Shown: positions 32,736 to 43,659 of the stretch, piece after piece
Position numbering within the stretch: position 1 is the stretch's first letter
Layout of the letters: each line of letters opens with the position of its first letter
Origin: Beaufortia kweichowensis
Taxonomy: Eukaryota > Chordata > Actinopteri > Cypriniformes > Gastromyzontidae
Length of the DNA stretch: 64,000 nt
Reading direction: 5' to 3'
NCBI GenBank assembly: GCA_019155185.1
Contig: CM032801.1
Coordinates: 18,246,514-18,310,513 of the forward strand
Program-made: the position numbers and the translations under genes
Notes under the pieces: generated by a model
The model's database searches: none
What the model saw: the letters and a program-made list of their open reading frames with translations, nothing else
Told to the model about the DNA's origin: nothing

Positions 32736-33267
32736 CTGTTCAAGTAAAAAACACACATGAATACAAACATGTAATCTGATAAACATTCATAACAGTTCAT
32801 ATTCCTCATAAATGAACACATGAAAATGGAAATAAATATTTGATGTTCTTTGAAGAGTCATCTCTTCTTCATGTGTTTTGTATTTTAATTCACAGTAACG
32901 TGTGTTCTTCATACACATTTCTCTGTTCTTAAAATGAATTATTACATGTTTCTCTTTTCTTCTTCAAAGTGCTAATGAATCTTATTTTGTATTCTTACAA
33001 ACAGTAAACAGTTTAGCCCAAATGTAATATGTCATCACTATTTTTCCCTACATTTATACACCCCGAGTGTGACGTTAAATGAATAAAGACAATTTATTTT
33101 CTTCATTTTTAGATGAACTGCAAGTGCATTTTGTTTTTGGTTCAGTCATTTTATTTGCTTAAATCATTTTATATAAATAAACTAAAGAAATATAGTTTCA
33201 TTCATCTTATTATTATATCATCTCTCTTCATTTACAATATAAATAGTTTAAAACACAAAATACTCAC
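32736..33267. other. Intron of the Ig array
   Basis: AT-rich sequence between an Ig exon donor (33267) and acceptor (32736), both on the minus strand. No other feature seen. Confidence 0.6.
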
Positions 33268-33567
33268 CAGAGAGGCAAACATTAAATTCTTTGCATTTGA
33301 TCCTTCTTTTGCTAATGATGTTTGATGTATAAAGTCTACAGTGTTCAATTGTGATGTTTTCAACGGTTAGTGATCCGTTCTGATCCAGCTTGAGTCATAT
33401 TATGACATTAATATAGTCATAATTTGAAGGATTAGAGCCTTTAATGTATCGAGCTATAAGACTGTCTTCAGCTCCAGACGTCCACAGTATCATATCATCT
33501 TCCTGTAGTTCATTAACTTCATTCTCCAGACAGACAGAACCTCCCAACTCTGATACATTAATCATCT
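33268..33567 (-). pseudogene. Ig V-type exon with one TGA
   Basis: Minus-strand exon with a gtgagt donor after 33268 and a likely acceptor (aatgaag) before 33567. It reads INVSELGGSVCLENEVNELQ, DDMILWTSGAEDSLIARYIK, then one TGA near 33396 replacing the FRDR-type residue, then LKLDQNGSLTVENITIEHCR. Upstream in the same frame is a hydrophobic leader-like stretch beginning at 33616 (MCFCVFLFYINADINEEM), as also seen above the exon at 3001. This may mark the 5' end of a separate paralogue. Confidence 0.7.
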
Positions 33568-33737
33568 CTTCATTTATATCAGCATTTATATAGAAGAGAA
33601 AAACACAGAAACACATCCCATCAGAACAAAAACATTACAGTTTATCATTGCTGAAGCATGTCAACAGCAGTTTGATATGACTGGATTGCAACAGTTTGTG
33701 GAGAGAAAAAAATCAATACTGCACTCGATTTACAAAC

Positions 33738-33768
<31 letters not shown>

Positions 33769-33785
33769 GGAAATGAGTGACTTAC

Positions 33786-34115
33786 CCTCGACAGTAACAT
33801 TGAACTGAAAAAGTGGTCTTGAAAACAGGCGTCTCATTCTTCTACTGCTGATGATCTTCATTTTATAGAGTCCAGCGTGTTTTGGTTTGATATTTTTAAA
33901 AGTGAGTTTTCCAGTCTCAGCGCTCACCTTTAGTCTGTCTTTAAATCTCCCATCAGCACCTTCATATGTAAAGATCTGACTGTCCTTTTTATTGATTGTG
34001 GCTATGAGCGCGTTCTCTCTAAACCACCACTTTACCACATCATCTGACTGTAGTTTAACACCAGGGTCAAGACAAATATCTTCATCTTCATTCAGCCACA
34101 CAGTTCTATATTTAA
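33786..34115 (-). CDS. Ig V-type exon (SLAM/CD2-like), intact
   Basis: One extracellular Ig V-type domain. Acceptor tcttacag before 34115, donor gtaagt after 33786, phase 1 on both sides, open throughout. Motifs: YRTVWLNEDEDICLDPGVKL, VVKWWFRENALIATINKK, GRFKDRLKVSAETGKLTF and KHAGLYKMKIISSR. The two Ig disulfide cysteines (B strand and F strand) are missing, a feature of the membrane-distal V domain in the CD2/SLAM family. Protein identity is not certain; cyprinid genomes carry large families of such genes of unknown function. Leader and membrane exons were not identified. Confidence 0.8.
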
Positions 34116-35368
34116 CTGTAAGAGAACATGGATGTAAAAAATACAAGAGAGAAAACAGACATTACAACACATTATAAGTGAATATTTCATTAATAATTAT
34201 TTCATGATGCGTCACTGTAAAACTCATTATTAAATGAGTTAATGAGCAATACAGTTCAATACATACAATACATCTCAGATCATAAAGATATACATATACA
34301 GAAAGAGATATAGTATGTTTATGTTATTGTTATGTTGAAAAAGTGCCCAATGACCCCAGGGTGTCTAAAGTAGAAAACTGCATAGACTTCAGGTTTATTT
34401 CACTGATTAAATGTTTTGTTAAATAACTAAATCTAAATGTAGAAACATGAGGTTAATCTAATCAGATGATTCACATTAAAACAAGGCAATAAAATCAGCT
34501 GATGAATTATAATAAGTGAGATAACTATGATAAACAGAACTGTCAAATCCTGTTTATTTAGACATTCATTGAAAACAAATAAGTAAATATATAAATAATT
34601 CAGAAGTGACGTGAACATCAGTATAATGTTTTTGAGAACAGAAGCTTATGTTGTGTAGTGAAGCTTTAGTTAAATAATAGTTTTAAAACAATATTGACAT
34701 ATTTAACACATATCATTAAAACAGCAGCTCTTTGATTTGAAGTTTTCATTGAGAGGCTGAAATAAATGTATTAAATATATGCACATAATTTAGTGCACTA
34801 CTGAACAACTACAGCTTTTACCAGAACTGCAAGTAAATAAATCAAGCAGAACTTGTGCTATGAAACCAAACATATTTGACTTTATATGAGTAATAAAGAT
34901 ATCTGATTTCCTGATGTATCAGCTGAAGATTGATTCTGTAGTTTGGTGGTCTTGTGGAGAGGAAAGAGAGAGAGAGACTCAAGATTATATCAAATCATAT
35001 CATATAATACACAATGATTATAAATAATATCATATCAAGACAGTGATGTACTTTACAATCATTTTTTTCTGTATGTAAACTTCACATTATAGTAACAGCA
35101 CAATGTTCATGTCTTTACTCCATCTCTCATTATTATCTGACTGTGATTCATCAGGTGTTACTGACATGTTAATGTGTGTGACTGGTATCTTCTGATCTGT
35201 ATAATGTCAGTCAGTTTTAGTTAATAAATCCTTTTATTTTCAGTAAGGGGAACGTTCTAAGAGTCAACAAACTGTTAAAAGCAAAAGGGAGTGACTCTTC
35301 AAGATCTGGTGTGAATTATTTACACACAGCTGATTTTAATCATCATTACTATGAGAGAATTCACTCAC
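34116..35368. other. Intron or spacer of the Ig array
   Basis: AT-rich, no coding family motif; only short simple-sequence runs such as GAGAGAGAGA near 34965. Confidence 0.55.
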
Positions 35369-35698
35369 CGACAGAAACACTGAATGTCTTGTATTTTGTC
35401 TCTCTGTTGGTGCTGATCTTCAGTTTATACACTCCAGAATCTGAGGTTTTGCTCTCTGTGATGATGAGATCTCCAGTCTGATCATTCAGCTTCAGTCTGT
35501 CTCTGAATCCACCAGCATCATTAAACACTGGGTTCTTATTGTCCTCTTTATCAAGTTTAGCTATGATATCATCTCCAAACCCCCACAGTATCAGATAATC
35601 TCTCTGTGTTTGAATATCAGTGTGTAGAGAAACAGATTCTCTCTCCTTCACTGACACTGACTTCACTTCACACATGTCAGCATCCAGAACATGAGATT
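35369..35698 (-). CDS. Ig V-type exon (SLAM/CD2-like), intact
   Basis: Open exon with acceptor tcttgtag before 35698 and donor gtgagt after 35369. Motifs: EVKSVSVKERESVSLHTDIQ, YLILWGFGDDIIAKLDKE, GGFRDRLKLNDQTGDLIITE and DSGVYKLKISTNRETKYKTF. It is the clearest family consensus in the window: tryptophan in the C strand, RFRDRL-type D strand, DSGVY before the F strand, and no disulfide cysteines. Same strand and phase as the exons at 33786 and 38783, so these could be spliced into one multi-domain receptor or belong to neighbouring paralogues. Confidence 0.85.
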
Positions 35699-36154
35699 CT
35701 ACAAGAAACAACACAAATATATCAATAAAACAGTCAGTTACTTGTGTCTGTTACTATAAAAGGCTAGTTGTCATATATTATGTTAACATTACACTATTGA
35801 AAGGAAAGCAAGAATAAGAGCATGAGCATGAATTATTGTAAAACTCAATAACTGTACCACTAATAACTTAATCATTCCCCACAAACACAGCAGGGAAAGT
35901 CACAACATATTGATTTGTGGTAAAGTGATGATATGTTAGGAGGTCAGTAGATCAGTTATAACGGGGTAACGTCATACTCATGTCGGGCATCGGCGTGCAC
36001 CTGCATCCACACTTACAGCAGGAAGTGTTTCTGATCCGCTACTTAACCGCTAACCAGCGGGTTTATGATTTATAGTACTGCTCGGTCACATCGGCACAAA
36101 TGCATAAGCAATAAAAGTTCATATGAGCTCAACCGTTTGTGTGAGTGCAGAAAA

Positions 36155-36198
36155 CCAATCCAGTGACGTCACATGTGCTGGTATTGCAAGATGGCGGC
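36155..36198 (+). promoter_or_regulatory. CCAAT, CRE and YY1-type motif cluster
   Basis: CCAAT (36155-36159), the full CRE palindrome TGACGTCA (36164-36171) and AAGATGGCGGC (36188-36198), a strong YY1-type site, stand within 45 bp. This spacing is common in TATA-less promoters of ubiquitously expressed genes. No matching downstream gene is seen on the plus strand, so it may be part of a repeat or an uncharacterised transcript start. Confidence 0.4.
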
Positions 36199-37269
36199 GC
36201 CCTTGCTGTCAAAGCTATAATAAAACGTCTTTTTTCTTTAATGTTGGTTATATATTATTTTATTACAGTGGAAACCAGAGCACTATATAATGAAAACATA
36301 ATAGACGGTTTCATGTCATTAACATAATAACATACTTCTTTTGAAGGCGACTTCGCATGCAGTAGTCAAATACAAATAGTAGTCTTACAGTCTACTAATA
36401 TATAATCATTTCTAAATTCCTAATTTTTGTAATTCTTCATTTAAAATAAAATATCGATTTATCCATTTTTGATTATTCCAAGTTGCTTTGGTCATGCAGG
36501 TTTGTTTATGCATTAAACTCCTGGCCATATGAAATGAATGCCGTTCTGAAAAATTTCCTCAACATAGGATCTTGATGCCGTGACTTATAAGGTCGTTATT
36601 GCCCACATGAGGATGTTTTTACCTCGACAAAATGATCTCATGGACTTGCAATTCAATACTGATAGCAAATAATAACTGAAGTAAACATCATTTTACAGGT
36701 GATCAATTAAAGGTATAGATTATTTTATTTATTTGCTGAAAAGTCCCCACCACTTTTATGATGATATTATGATAAAAATTATCTTTAGATACGACCCTAG
36801 AGGAGGGATGATCCTCCGTGGACCATGACCACTTCAACATGTTTAGAAAGTGTGTCATGAAAATGAATGGATGCATATTATTGAGAAAGGTGCTTTGTAT
36901 ACAAAATAAAATAATTTAAATTAAATATAGATTTATATGTACAGAAATATTAAAGAAAAATAGTTATATCTAGAAAAATCTCCACAGTCCAATGAAACAT
37001 GATGCATTACAGAGGGAAATCTTCATTTTGATTCTCAAAGTGGCCAGAAGCATGTCCCGTGCAAAAGAAAATGCCTAAACAGTTTTAAAAATACTGACAA
37101 AAGATATAACTACTCCTTTGATTTGGTATACTAACAGTGTCAAAACATATTCATTTCACATGACAGGTAACACAGCAGAATATGACTCCTTCATCAACCA
37201 CTAAACTGTTACTATTGACTAATCTCATTTTAATGGTTTCCTGACACCATGGGTCAGAGGCCGCACATG

Positions 37270-37272
<3 letters not shown>

Positions 37273-37324
<52 letters not shown>
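37273..37324. repeat. (TC)n microsatellite
   Basis: A 52-bp pure TC tract. Confidence 0.98.
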
Positions 37325-37327
<3 letters not shown>

Positions 37328-37971
37328 GTGGAGGTCAGCGTGGCAGAGTACGTGTTACTAACTTTTCCTGTTTCCACAGATAAACCAAATCATAACTTTG
37401 TGTCAAACCAGCAGGTCCCTGATACAGAATCTGAAACCAGTGTCCTGTGACGGTCATTGCTGTAACCCAGACGGATGTTCTGACAGATTATTAACCCCAG
37501 TATGAGGAGGGTTTCCCCGGCTGTTCTTTGATTCATTCACCTGATCAGCACAACATCACACACTATTAGAACTGCTGCCATTCACAATAAGCTTTTTGTA
37601 GTCACAATATAAATGATTTAAAGTGGCCAATGTAAAATCTTCTTTGATGGCTCTTATGATTGAGAATTGTTTTCTGTTTAATTTGATCTTTATACACACA
37701 CTTTCACTGTCTGGATGTCTGAACTTTCTCTTCTGATAACTGTTGGAAAACAACTGTCTGTTCTGAAACTAAACCACTTCTTACCAGTTTTCAAGGACAT
37801 ACTACTGAATTTAAGCCTCTGTTTGTCTGATATTAAACAGAAAATCAACTGAGACGTATTTCTGTGTGTGTGTCACTTATTTGGTTCTCCCGGCTGTAAA
37901 ACTACAGAGATTGCTGCATTTCAACATTTAAGACTGTTAAGTGGATTATAAAATGATCTTACAGTGGCCAT

Positions 37972-38677
37972 TAGAGCTGCACGATTCTGGCTAAACTGAG
38001 AATCACGATTTTTTCAAATAGAGATCACGATTCTCCCACGATTCTGAACAGCAACTATAAGTAAATTGACTAAATATTAATTGTTGCAGTACATTTAAAA
38101 TGTTTCATTTGAATGATTTTTAAATCCGTTTTAATGATTTTTTATTACTCAATAATGAATATTTCACTTGATCAATGACTGGATGAATCAGCATTAAATG
38201 AATGATTCATGAAAAATAAATCTTTAGACTCATTGTCTCCACCTAGTGGCGAAACAATGTAATCGATAAATGCGTTATTTAAAGCGCCAATTAACGTTCA
38301 GAATGTGATGTGCTCTGTTTTGATCACGTACACATTAGTGTTTATATGTGAACTTTTATCCAGTACTTCTGATCATGTGAATATTTCTAACCAGGGTCAT
38401 AATAAGACCTCAATTAGGACTGTTCACACAGAATGCACTGCATTATTTATCATAGGTTTTTATAAAGACACATACAGTAAACACACGTGTTTGCTCTGAA
38501 ATAACCCTTACACAAAAAGAATAATGAAAAAGTTGTGCAGTAAAACAAGTTTTATTGGCTACTGCTTTCTCTGCTTCAGCGGCATCACCAACGAAACATC
38601 GTTGACATTTATGAATGAGATCGTATGAGTGTTTGAATCGAGATCGCGATCCTTTAACGATTAATCGTGCAGCTCTA
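37972..38677. mobile_element. Non-autonomous hAT element (MITE), 706 bp
   Basis: Left end TAGAGCTGCACGATT and right end AATCGTGCAGCTCTA form a terminal inverted repeat. The 8-bp duplication GTGGCCAT is at 37964-37971 and 38678-38685. ATCACGATT-type subterminal repeats follow. No coding region. The 8-bp TSD assigns it to hAT. Confidence 0.93.
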
Positions 38678-38782
38678 GTGGCCATGACAAAACCAGCTGA
38701 ACATGTCCTCCCAGTCACTGTAGTAAATCATAAAAGTCCAATTTCAAAACATACTATTACAAACATACAAATGAACACTCAC

Positions 38783-39115
38783 CACTGACAGTAACTCTGA
38801 ATCTTCTAAATGTTGTTCCAGTGTTTGTCTGGATCTCTGCTCCATAGAGTCCAGAGTGTTTGATTCTCATGTTCTTAATGGTGAGAGATCCAGTCTTTAG
38901 GTCTGATATCTGCAATCTGTCCTCAAATAGCCCATTACACAAGTCTCCCAATGTGAAGCCCTTCAGTTTAATTTCAACAAGACGACAGTTATAGTCATTT
39001 CCTTTAAATATCCAATGTATCTTGTCATTTCCCTGTAGTTCAGTAACATCAGTGTTTAGAGTAACAGAATGTCCCTCCACCACTGACACTGACTTCACTT
39101 CATCACCAAACACAC
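38783..39115 (-). CDS. Ig V-type exon (SLAM/CD2-like), intact, most 5'
   Basis: Acceptor ttcttcag before 39115 and donor gtgagt after 38783; open, phase 1. It reads VFGDEVKSVSVVEGHSVTLN, NDKIHWIFKGNDYNCRLVEI, FEDRLQISDLKTGSLTIKN and HSGLYGAEIQTNTGTTFRRF. The VFGDEVKSV start is typical of the first V exon after the leader exon in this family. A possible upstream exon end with a gtaagt donor lies after 39468, but the sequence before it does not give a convincing signal peptide. The canonical B- and F-strand cysteines are absent. Confidence 0.82.
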
Positions 39116-39604
39116 CTGAAGAAACACACAAACAGAAACTCACAGATTAAACAGCTGGTGAGATAAAACCAGAACAAAGAAAGCTGTTGTTTACAACACC
39201 TAAAATGAGGGATTGGAAATAATAGTTTACTTTTTAATGCCCTATGACACGGGTGTTAATAAAATAAAAATAAAAATCAGGTCAGCAAATGAAAAGCAGT
39301 GAAGGGCAAAAAGAGGGATGAAAGGAGGATAGTAAGAGTAACAGGTAATATCTGTGTTGGTAGATTCACTATTTTTCTGATTTTGTTTTGTTGTTTTGTA
39401 TTGATCGTGATTGTCAGAGTAAAATGATCAACTGAAAATGATCAAGCCGAAAGTATAAAACACTTACCGCGACACCAATAACAATAAAATGCCTTTAGTA
39501 GCGTTTTTCCATATTTCTGTCGAGCAAGTCCAGTCCAGTAACAACTGATTTAACGCAGATATTAAGATAAGGTTATAAACAAATCTCATCAGTTGTGTCC
39601 ATGA

Positions 39605-40337
39605 GCGTTTAGCGGATCGATCCTAAAAGTATCGATATTTTTCGATACTGGCACTGTATCAAAAGGATCGATTCTCAAATAGAAGTATCGATCCTATCTG
39701 GGGTTTTTAATGAGTGATGTTAGAATGTTTTAATATTAATAGTACGCTGTATAGTGTAGAAGTATTTACTTAAATAGGAACGCAATAGGAACTATATCTT
39801 CTTCCGCTGTATGTCCGTGTATAAAGCAGACTCGGCGCAGGTTTAAAGAGGGATTGGAGTGCATGGCTGGGGACGGTCATGAGTGAAAGAAAAAGAAGCA
39901 TAATCTGGAGTTATTTCACTCCAGTTAACAATGATGAAGCTTCATGACATTTGTCAAAAAAACAATACATCACTGTGGTAATACCACAAATATGACAAAG
40001 CATTTAAAAGTAAAACACCCTAAAGAGCACGATGAAGTACAGCTGAGGAGAGCAGAGGAGGTAACACAGACACGACCCCCATCTTCTGGCTTGAGGCAGA
40101 GATATTTTTGTTATATACATTGTTATACATGTTCATTTAATTGATAGAGTTCAGTATTTTTTTAATAAATGTAAAAAAGAAGTCATGTCTATTGCAGTTT
40201 ATTTAATATTAATAATGATAAAATCACCTACATAAAATATTTCATAGGAGTATCAGTATCGACGATACTCATCTTGAAAGTACTTGGTATCGAATCGGAA
40301 AGAAAATAATTGGTATCGCCCATCCCTAGCCTGCGGT
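39605..40337 (+). mobile_element. Deleted hAT-like element with BED-finger remnant
   Basis: The right end carries repeated GATAC/GTATCG text and finishes GGTATCGCCCATCCCTA, typical of fish hAT ends; the left side has similar TATCGAT repeats. An internal segment (39879-40075) reads MSERKRSIIWSYFTPVNNDE and, in another frame, KTIHHCGNTTNMTKHLKVKH, a BED zinc finger of ZBED/hAT type. The rest of the transposase is missing. The left end is not precisely defined. Confidence 0.65.
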
Positions 40338-40355
40338 GGACATCCAACTCCTCCC

Positions 40356-40840
40356 TGTTACCGTGCAGATGAGACAGACACGAGAAATTCAGATCAAGTA
40401 GTTTACTTATCTTCTCAGAAAATGTCCTCACTTAAGAGAGGAACAATACAGGCTTTTAATCCTTGGAACAGGTTCAGATATACAGAATAACGTTACACGT
40501 CAGAACAGAACACGGCTAATTCAACAAAACAGAACAGGCAAGCAATCCTCCTTGGAAATAAGCATACAATAGTTCATAAGATCCTCCTTGGAATGACAGA
40601 GAGTAACATTAACAAGATCCTCCTTGGAATTTACACAGACACGGGCAGTGGCAACGACTTTAACCACAACACAACAACACCAGACAAGGGAGAACAGAAA
40701 GCAAACACATTAAATAAAGTCCATAACGACGTGAGGCAGGTGCAGGTGATAACAAGATTACTGATGGTGAACAGGTGAGCGGGGTGAAATGAATTGTGGG
40801 AAATCGAGTCCAGAGGGAGGTGCTGAATGGAATAGTGACA
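40356..40840 (-). repeat. Left (3') LTR of the Ser/Gln-rich element
   Basis: 485 bp, TGTTACCG to GTGACA on the plus strand. It holds two GATCCTCCTTGG units, against about eight in the partner LTR. Confidence 0.9.
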
Positions 40841-40859
40841 GTACCCCCTCCCCCCGGAA

Positions 40860-41400
40860 GGCGCGTCCTCGCCTTCCGGGGAGAGGGAGGCTGGGTGGGT
40901 GCTCGGGGTCAGGAGGCTCGGGGTCAGGAGGCTCGGGCTCTGGAGGCTCGGGCTCTGGAGGCTGTGGAGGCGCCGGGCTCTGGAGGCTCGGGCTCTGGAG
41001 GCTGTGGAGGCGCCGGGAACTGGGGACTCAGAGGCGCCGGGAACTGGGGACTCAGAGGCGCCGGGAACTGGGGACTCAGAGGCGCCGGGAACTGGGGACT
41101 CAGAGGACTGACTACCTAGGAACAAACTAGAGACAGATGACCTTGGACATGGTTCCCCAGGAGCAAACAGGCTCGGACGGCCCAAAGTGGAGAGATTACT
41201 CTCACCACTTTGAGAGGAACTTTGGGCACTTTGAGGGGAAAACCTGCTTTGTGACACAGCTGCACCAGAGGTCTGACTACCTAGACCCAAACTAGATACG
41301 GAAGGTTGCCATCTTTGGGGAATTTGGCCCTGGGACAGGGTTTCAGCAGCTTGACTATAACGACTAGTCTGGGGTGAAGCCACTGCGCTGAGAAGAACCA
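40860..41400 (-). pseudogene. C-terminal continuation of the Ser/Gln-rich ORF with PVPGASES repeats
   Basis: After a frame change near 41370 the Ser/Gln-rich coding sense continues (SRYSQAAETLSQGQIPQRWQ, RFSPQSAQSSSQSGES, LGRPSLFAPGEPCPRS) into four copies of the 8-residue unit SESPVPGA, each encoded by a 24-bp repeat. The part below 41000 is a GC-rich repeat that reads open in several frames and may be non-coding. Confidence 0.45.
40910..41105. repeat. Two adjacent GC-rich minisatellites
   Basis: GGCTCTGGAGGCTCG-type units (about 40910-41005) are followed by four 24-bp units containing GGCGCCGGGAACTGGGGAC (about 41010-41105). Confidence 0.9.
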
Positions 41401-42539
41401 AAGTTAAATTGACTGGGGCTGCGTTGAGATTGCATATATGAATTGCTAGGAAGGCTACTTGCACCCTGTGCCAGGCCAGAGGTATAAGAACTTGTTAACT
41501 GACTAAAGCCCCCTTGGGAGCCAGAAGCATACAAGTTCTGGGAAGCCTTACTGCCAGTGGGCTGGCTAGAAACAGCTATAGGCAAGGAAACAAGAGTAGA
41601 ATATGCAGGGGTATACTGACTTGAGATACTTTGAGACTGAAGGGACAAATCACCAAAACTTCCATTTCCTCCCTGTGCAGAAACCAACTGACTAGAACTT
41701 CCTGTCACTGGTGGTCTAGAATTGCCCAGAGAGCTTGCAACATTAGTTTGCTGTGGGAAAACAGCCTGAGGTGAGAAGGGTTTGAAAGACTCAGATGAGA
41801 GATTACTAGAACTAGACTGAGACTGGGGCAAATAACCACTGCAAGCACTACCTTCTCCCTGAGAGGACATAAATTGAGCTGATGCGCCCATTTGAGGCCC
41901 AATCAGTGAAGCAGGAGAGTACTGGCTAAATAAAACTGGATCACTTGTGGACTGACTAGAAACTAGCTGTAATGAACTAAACTTGGATGGAGATCCAGGA
42001 GCAAACTGGCTAAAGGTACCTTGAGACTGGACAGGGCCACTGAAACTACTGGAGTCTTCAAAAACACGTTTCCTAGAACCGACTTGAGTTTGGGCAAGGG
42101 TACCACTATAAGCACTACTTCCTCCCTGGGGTGATGCAAACTGACGGGAAGATCCCATTTGGGGTGACGCAACAACTAGTGCATCTGGTCTATATAAACC
42201 CTGATTGCTCCCAGATTGGGTAGAAACATCTTGGGGTGAAGTTACTGCAACATTTACATTCTTTGTAGCAGGAGCAAACTGAGCAAAGGTACCCTGAGAC
42301 TTGGGAAAAGAGAGATCCCCGTCGCTACTTCCTGTCTGCACTGGGACATAACTAGAAGTTGCAAACATTGTACTTGACTGACTTGGAGCGCTGGACAAAT
42401 ACACACTGGTGTCACTTGAGGGCTGACTAGACACTCTCACAGGTAAAGAACTAAGCTTGCTAGTAGCCACTGAACTAAGGGAATACGGGGTAGAGATCTC
42501 TTGAGATGACATGAGAGAATATTTGGAGGGGGCGACCAT
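41364..42539 (-). CDS. Ser/Gln-rich ORF of unknown function, 391 codons
   Basis: Open from an ATG at 42539 (MVAPSKYSLMSSQEISTPYS) to a stop at 41364. Composition is dominated by Ser, Gln, Gly, Ala and Pro with scattered Tyr/Phe and no Cys visible. It is internally repetitive: QGTFAQFAP and QGTFSQFAP; SPQMGSSRQFASPQGGSS and GPQMGASAQFMSSQGEGS. No known retroelement domain is recognised. The ATG follows the stop of an upstream frame by one base (TAATATG). The length of a clean frame in repeat-poor DNA argues for past selection. It may be a low-complexity structural or coat-like protein or captured host sequence; I cannot name it. Confidence 0.6.
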   Translation of the reverse strand: MVAPSKYSLMSSQEISTPYSLSSVATSKLSSLPVRVSSQPSSDTSVYLSSAPSQSSTMFATSSYVPVQTGSSDGDLSFPKSQGTFAQFAPATKNVNVAVTSPQDVSTQSGSNQGLYRPDALVVASPQMGSSRQFASPQGGSSAYSGTLAQTQVGSRKRVFEDSSSFSGPVQSQGTFSQFAPGSPSKFSSLQLVSSQSTSDPVLFSQYSPASLIGPQMGASAQFMSSQGEGSACSGYLPQSQSSSSNLSSESFKPFSPQAVFPQQTNVASSLGNSRPPVTGSSSQLVSAQGGNGSFGDLSLQSQSISSQYTPAYSTLVSLPIAVSSQPTGSKASQNLYASGSQGGFSQLTSSYTSGLAQGASSLPSNSYMQSQRSPSQFNFGSSQRSGFTPD

Positions 42540-42546
42540 ATTAAGG

Positions 42547-42865
42547 GGGGCGGAGTCTGGGAACTCTAGGGCGGAGTCTGGGAACTCTAGGGCGGAGTCT
42601 GGGAACTCTAGGGCGGAGTCTGTGAACTCTAGGGCGGAGTCTCTGAACTCTAGGGCGGAGTCTGGGAACTCTCGGGGGCCGCAGGGGCGGCCATCTTGGC
42701 CGCTGCAGAGCTCTCGGGGCGGCCATTATGGCCGTGGCAGAGCTCTCGGTGGCGGCCATCTTGGCCGCGGCAGAGCTCTCGGGGGCGGCCATCTTGGCCG
42801 CGGCAGAGCTCTCGGGGGCGGCCATCTTGGCCGCGGCAGAGCTCTCGGGGGCGGCCATCTTGACC
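42547..42865. repeat. Two minisatellites: 21-bp and 33-bp units
   Basis: About six units of GGGCGGAGTCTGGGAACTCTA (42547-42680) are followed by units of about 33 bp around GGCGGCCATCTTGGCCG (about 42686-42865). The second array reads KMAAPESSAAA on the minus strand. Its GGCGGCCATCTT core also resembles repeated YY1-type sites. Confidence 0.9.
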
Positions 42866-43115
42866 AGGCGGTGGAGGGGGGCGGCACCCACAACTAGCCA
42901 ACACCCAATCCACACTCTCCACCAAGCCTCCAAATGGCCCCCATCCAGACAACTTGGCCCATGTAGCGTCGTTAAGACCCCAGAGAAACAGACGCCTCTG
43001 GCCCAAAGGCTGCGAAGCACAGGGCGTAGGCCTCGACGGATTCCTCCTCCTGACCCCGATAGAGGAAAGCCTTGGCATGGGCGGCTACGGACGGGCTGGG
43101 AGTTGTGGGATCCAT
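42686..43115 (-). pseudogene. Gag-like region
   Basis: An ATG at 43115 opens a reading MDPTTPSPSVAAHAKAFLYR then GQEEESVEAYALCFAAFG, similar to the N-terminal gag start of fish gypsy-type elements as I remember them. The frame closes at 42972. Later sense appears in other frames, ending in the KMAAPESSAAA repeat. Frameshifts are likely. The exact product is unsure. Confidence 0.45.
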
Positions 43116-43249
43116 GACATGCAACAGAGAAAAAGTCCAAAACAAACAGATAATCCAAACAGACAGAAATGTAACAAAGTTCAAAAACAGATAATCCAGT
43201 AATCTTCACGTCACGGAGAAAAAAACAGTCTTGTTATGGTCTGGTGTAC

Positions 43250-43614
43250 TGTTACCGTACAGATGAGACAGACACGAGAAATTCAGATCAAGTAGTTTAC
43301 TTATCTTCTCAGAAAATGTCCTCACTTAAGAGGGGAACAATACAGGCTTTTAATCCTTGGAACAGGTTCAGATATACAGAATAACGTTACACGTCAGAAC
43401 ACAACACGGCTAATTCAACAAAACAGAACAGGCAAGCAATCCTCCTTGGAAATAAGCATACAATAGTTCATAAGATCCTCCTTGGAATAACAGAGTAACA
43501 TTAACAAGATCCTCCTTGGAATAACAGAGTAACATTAACAAGATCCTCCTTGGAATAACAGAGTAACATTAACAAGATCCTCCTCGGAATAACAGAGTAA
43601 CATTAACAAGATCC
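43250..43614 (-). repeat. Right (5') LTR, first half
   Basis: Begins TGTTACCGTACAG. It shares the left LTR sequence and then an expanded 34-bp tandem array (GATCCTCCTTGGAATAACAG units), interrupted at 43614. It resumes at 53151. Confidence 0.9.
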
Positions 43615-43659
43615 ACCTCCCGTGGGCTCACCACCTGCGGGAGGGACCGTAAGGGGCCG

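Larger units (their letters stand above)
35699..37971. other. Non-coding spacer or intron
   Basis: No protein motif recognised. It holds a promoter-like motif cluster (36155-36198) and a TC microsatellite. Confidence 0.5.

Noticed and set aside
42511..42897. Plus-strand frames SRAESGN and GRALGGGH repeats
   Set aside because: Complement of the minisatellites; the minus strand carries the element's sense.
43471..43614. 34-bp repeats considered as a CRISPR-like array
   Set aside because: Units are directly adjacent without unique spacers; it is an LTR minisatellite in a vertebrate genome.
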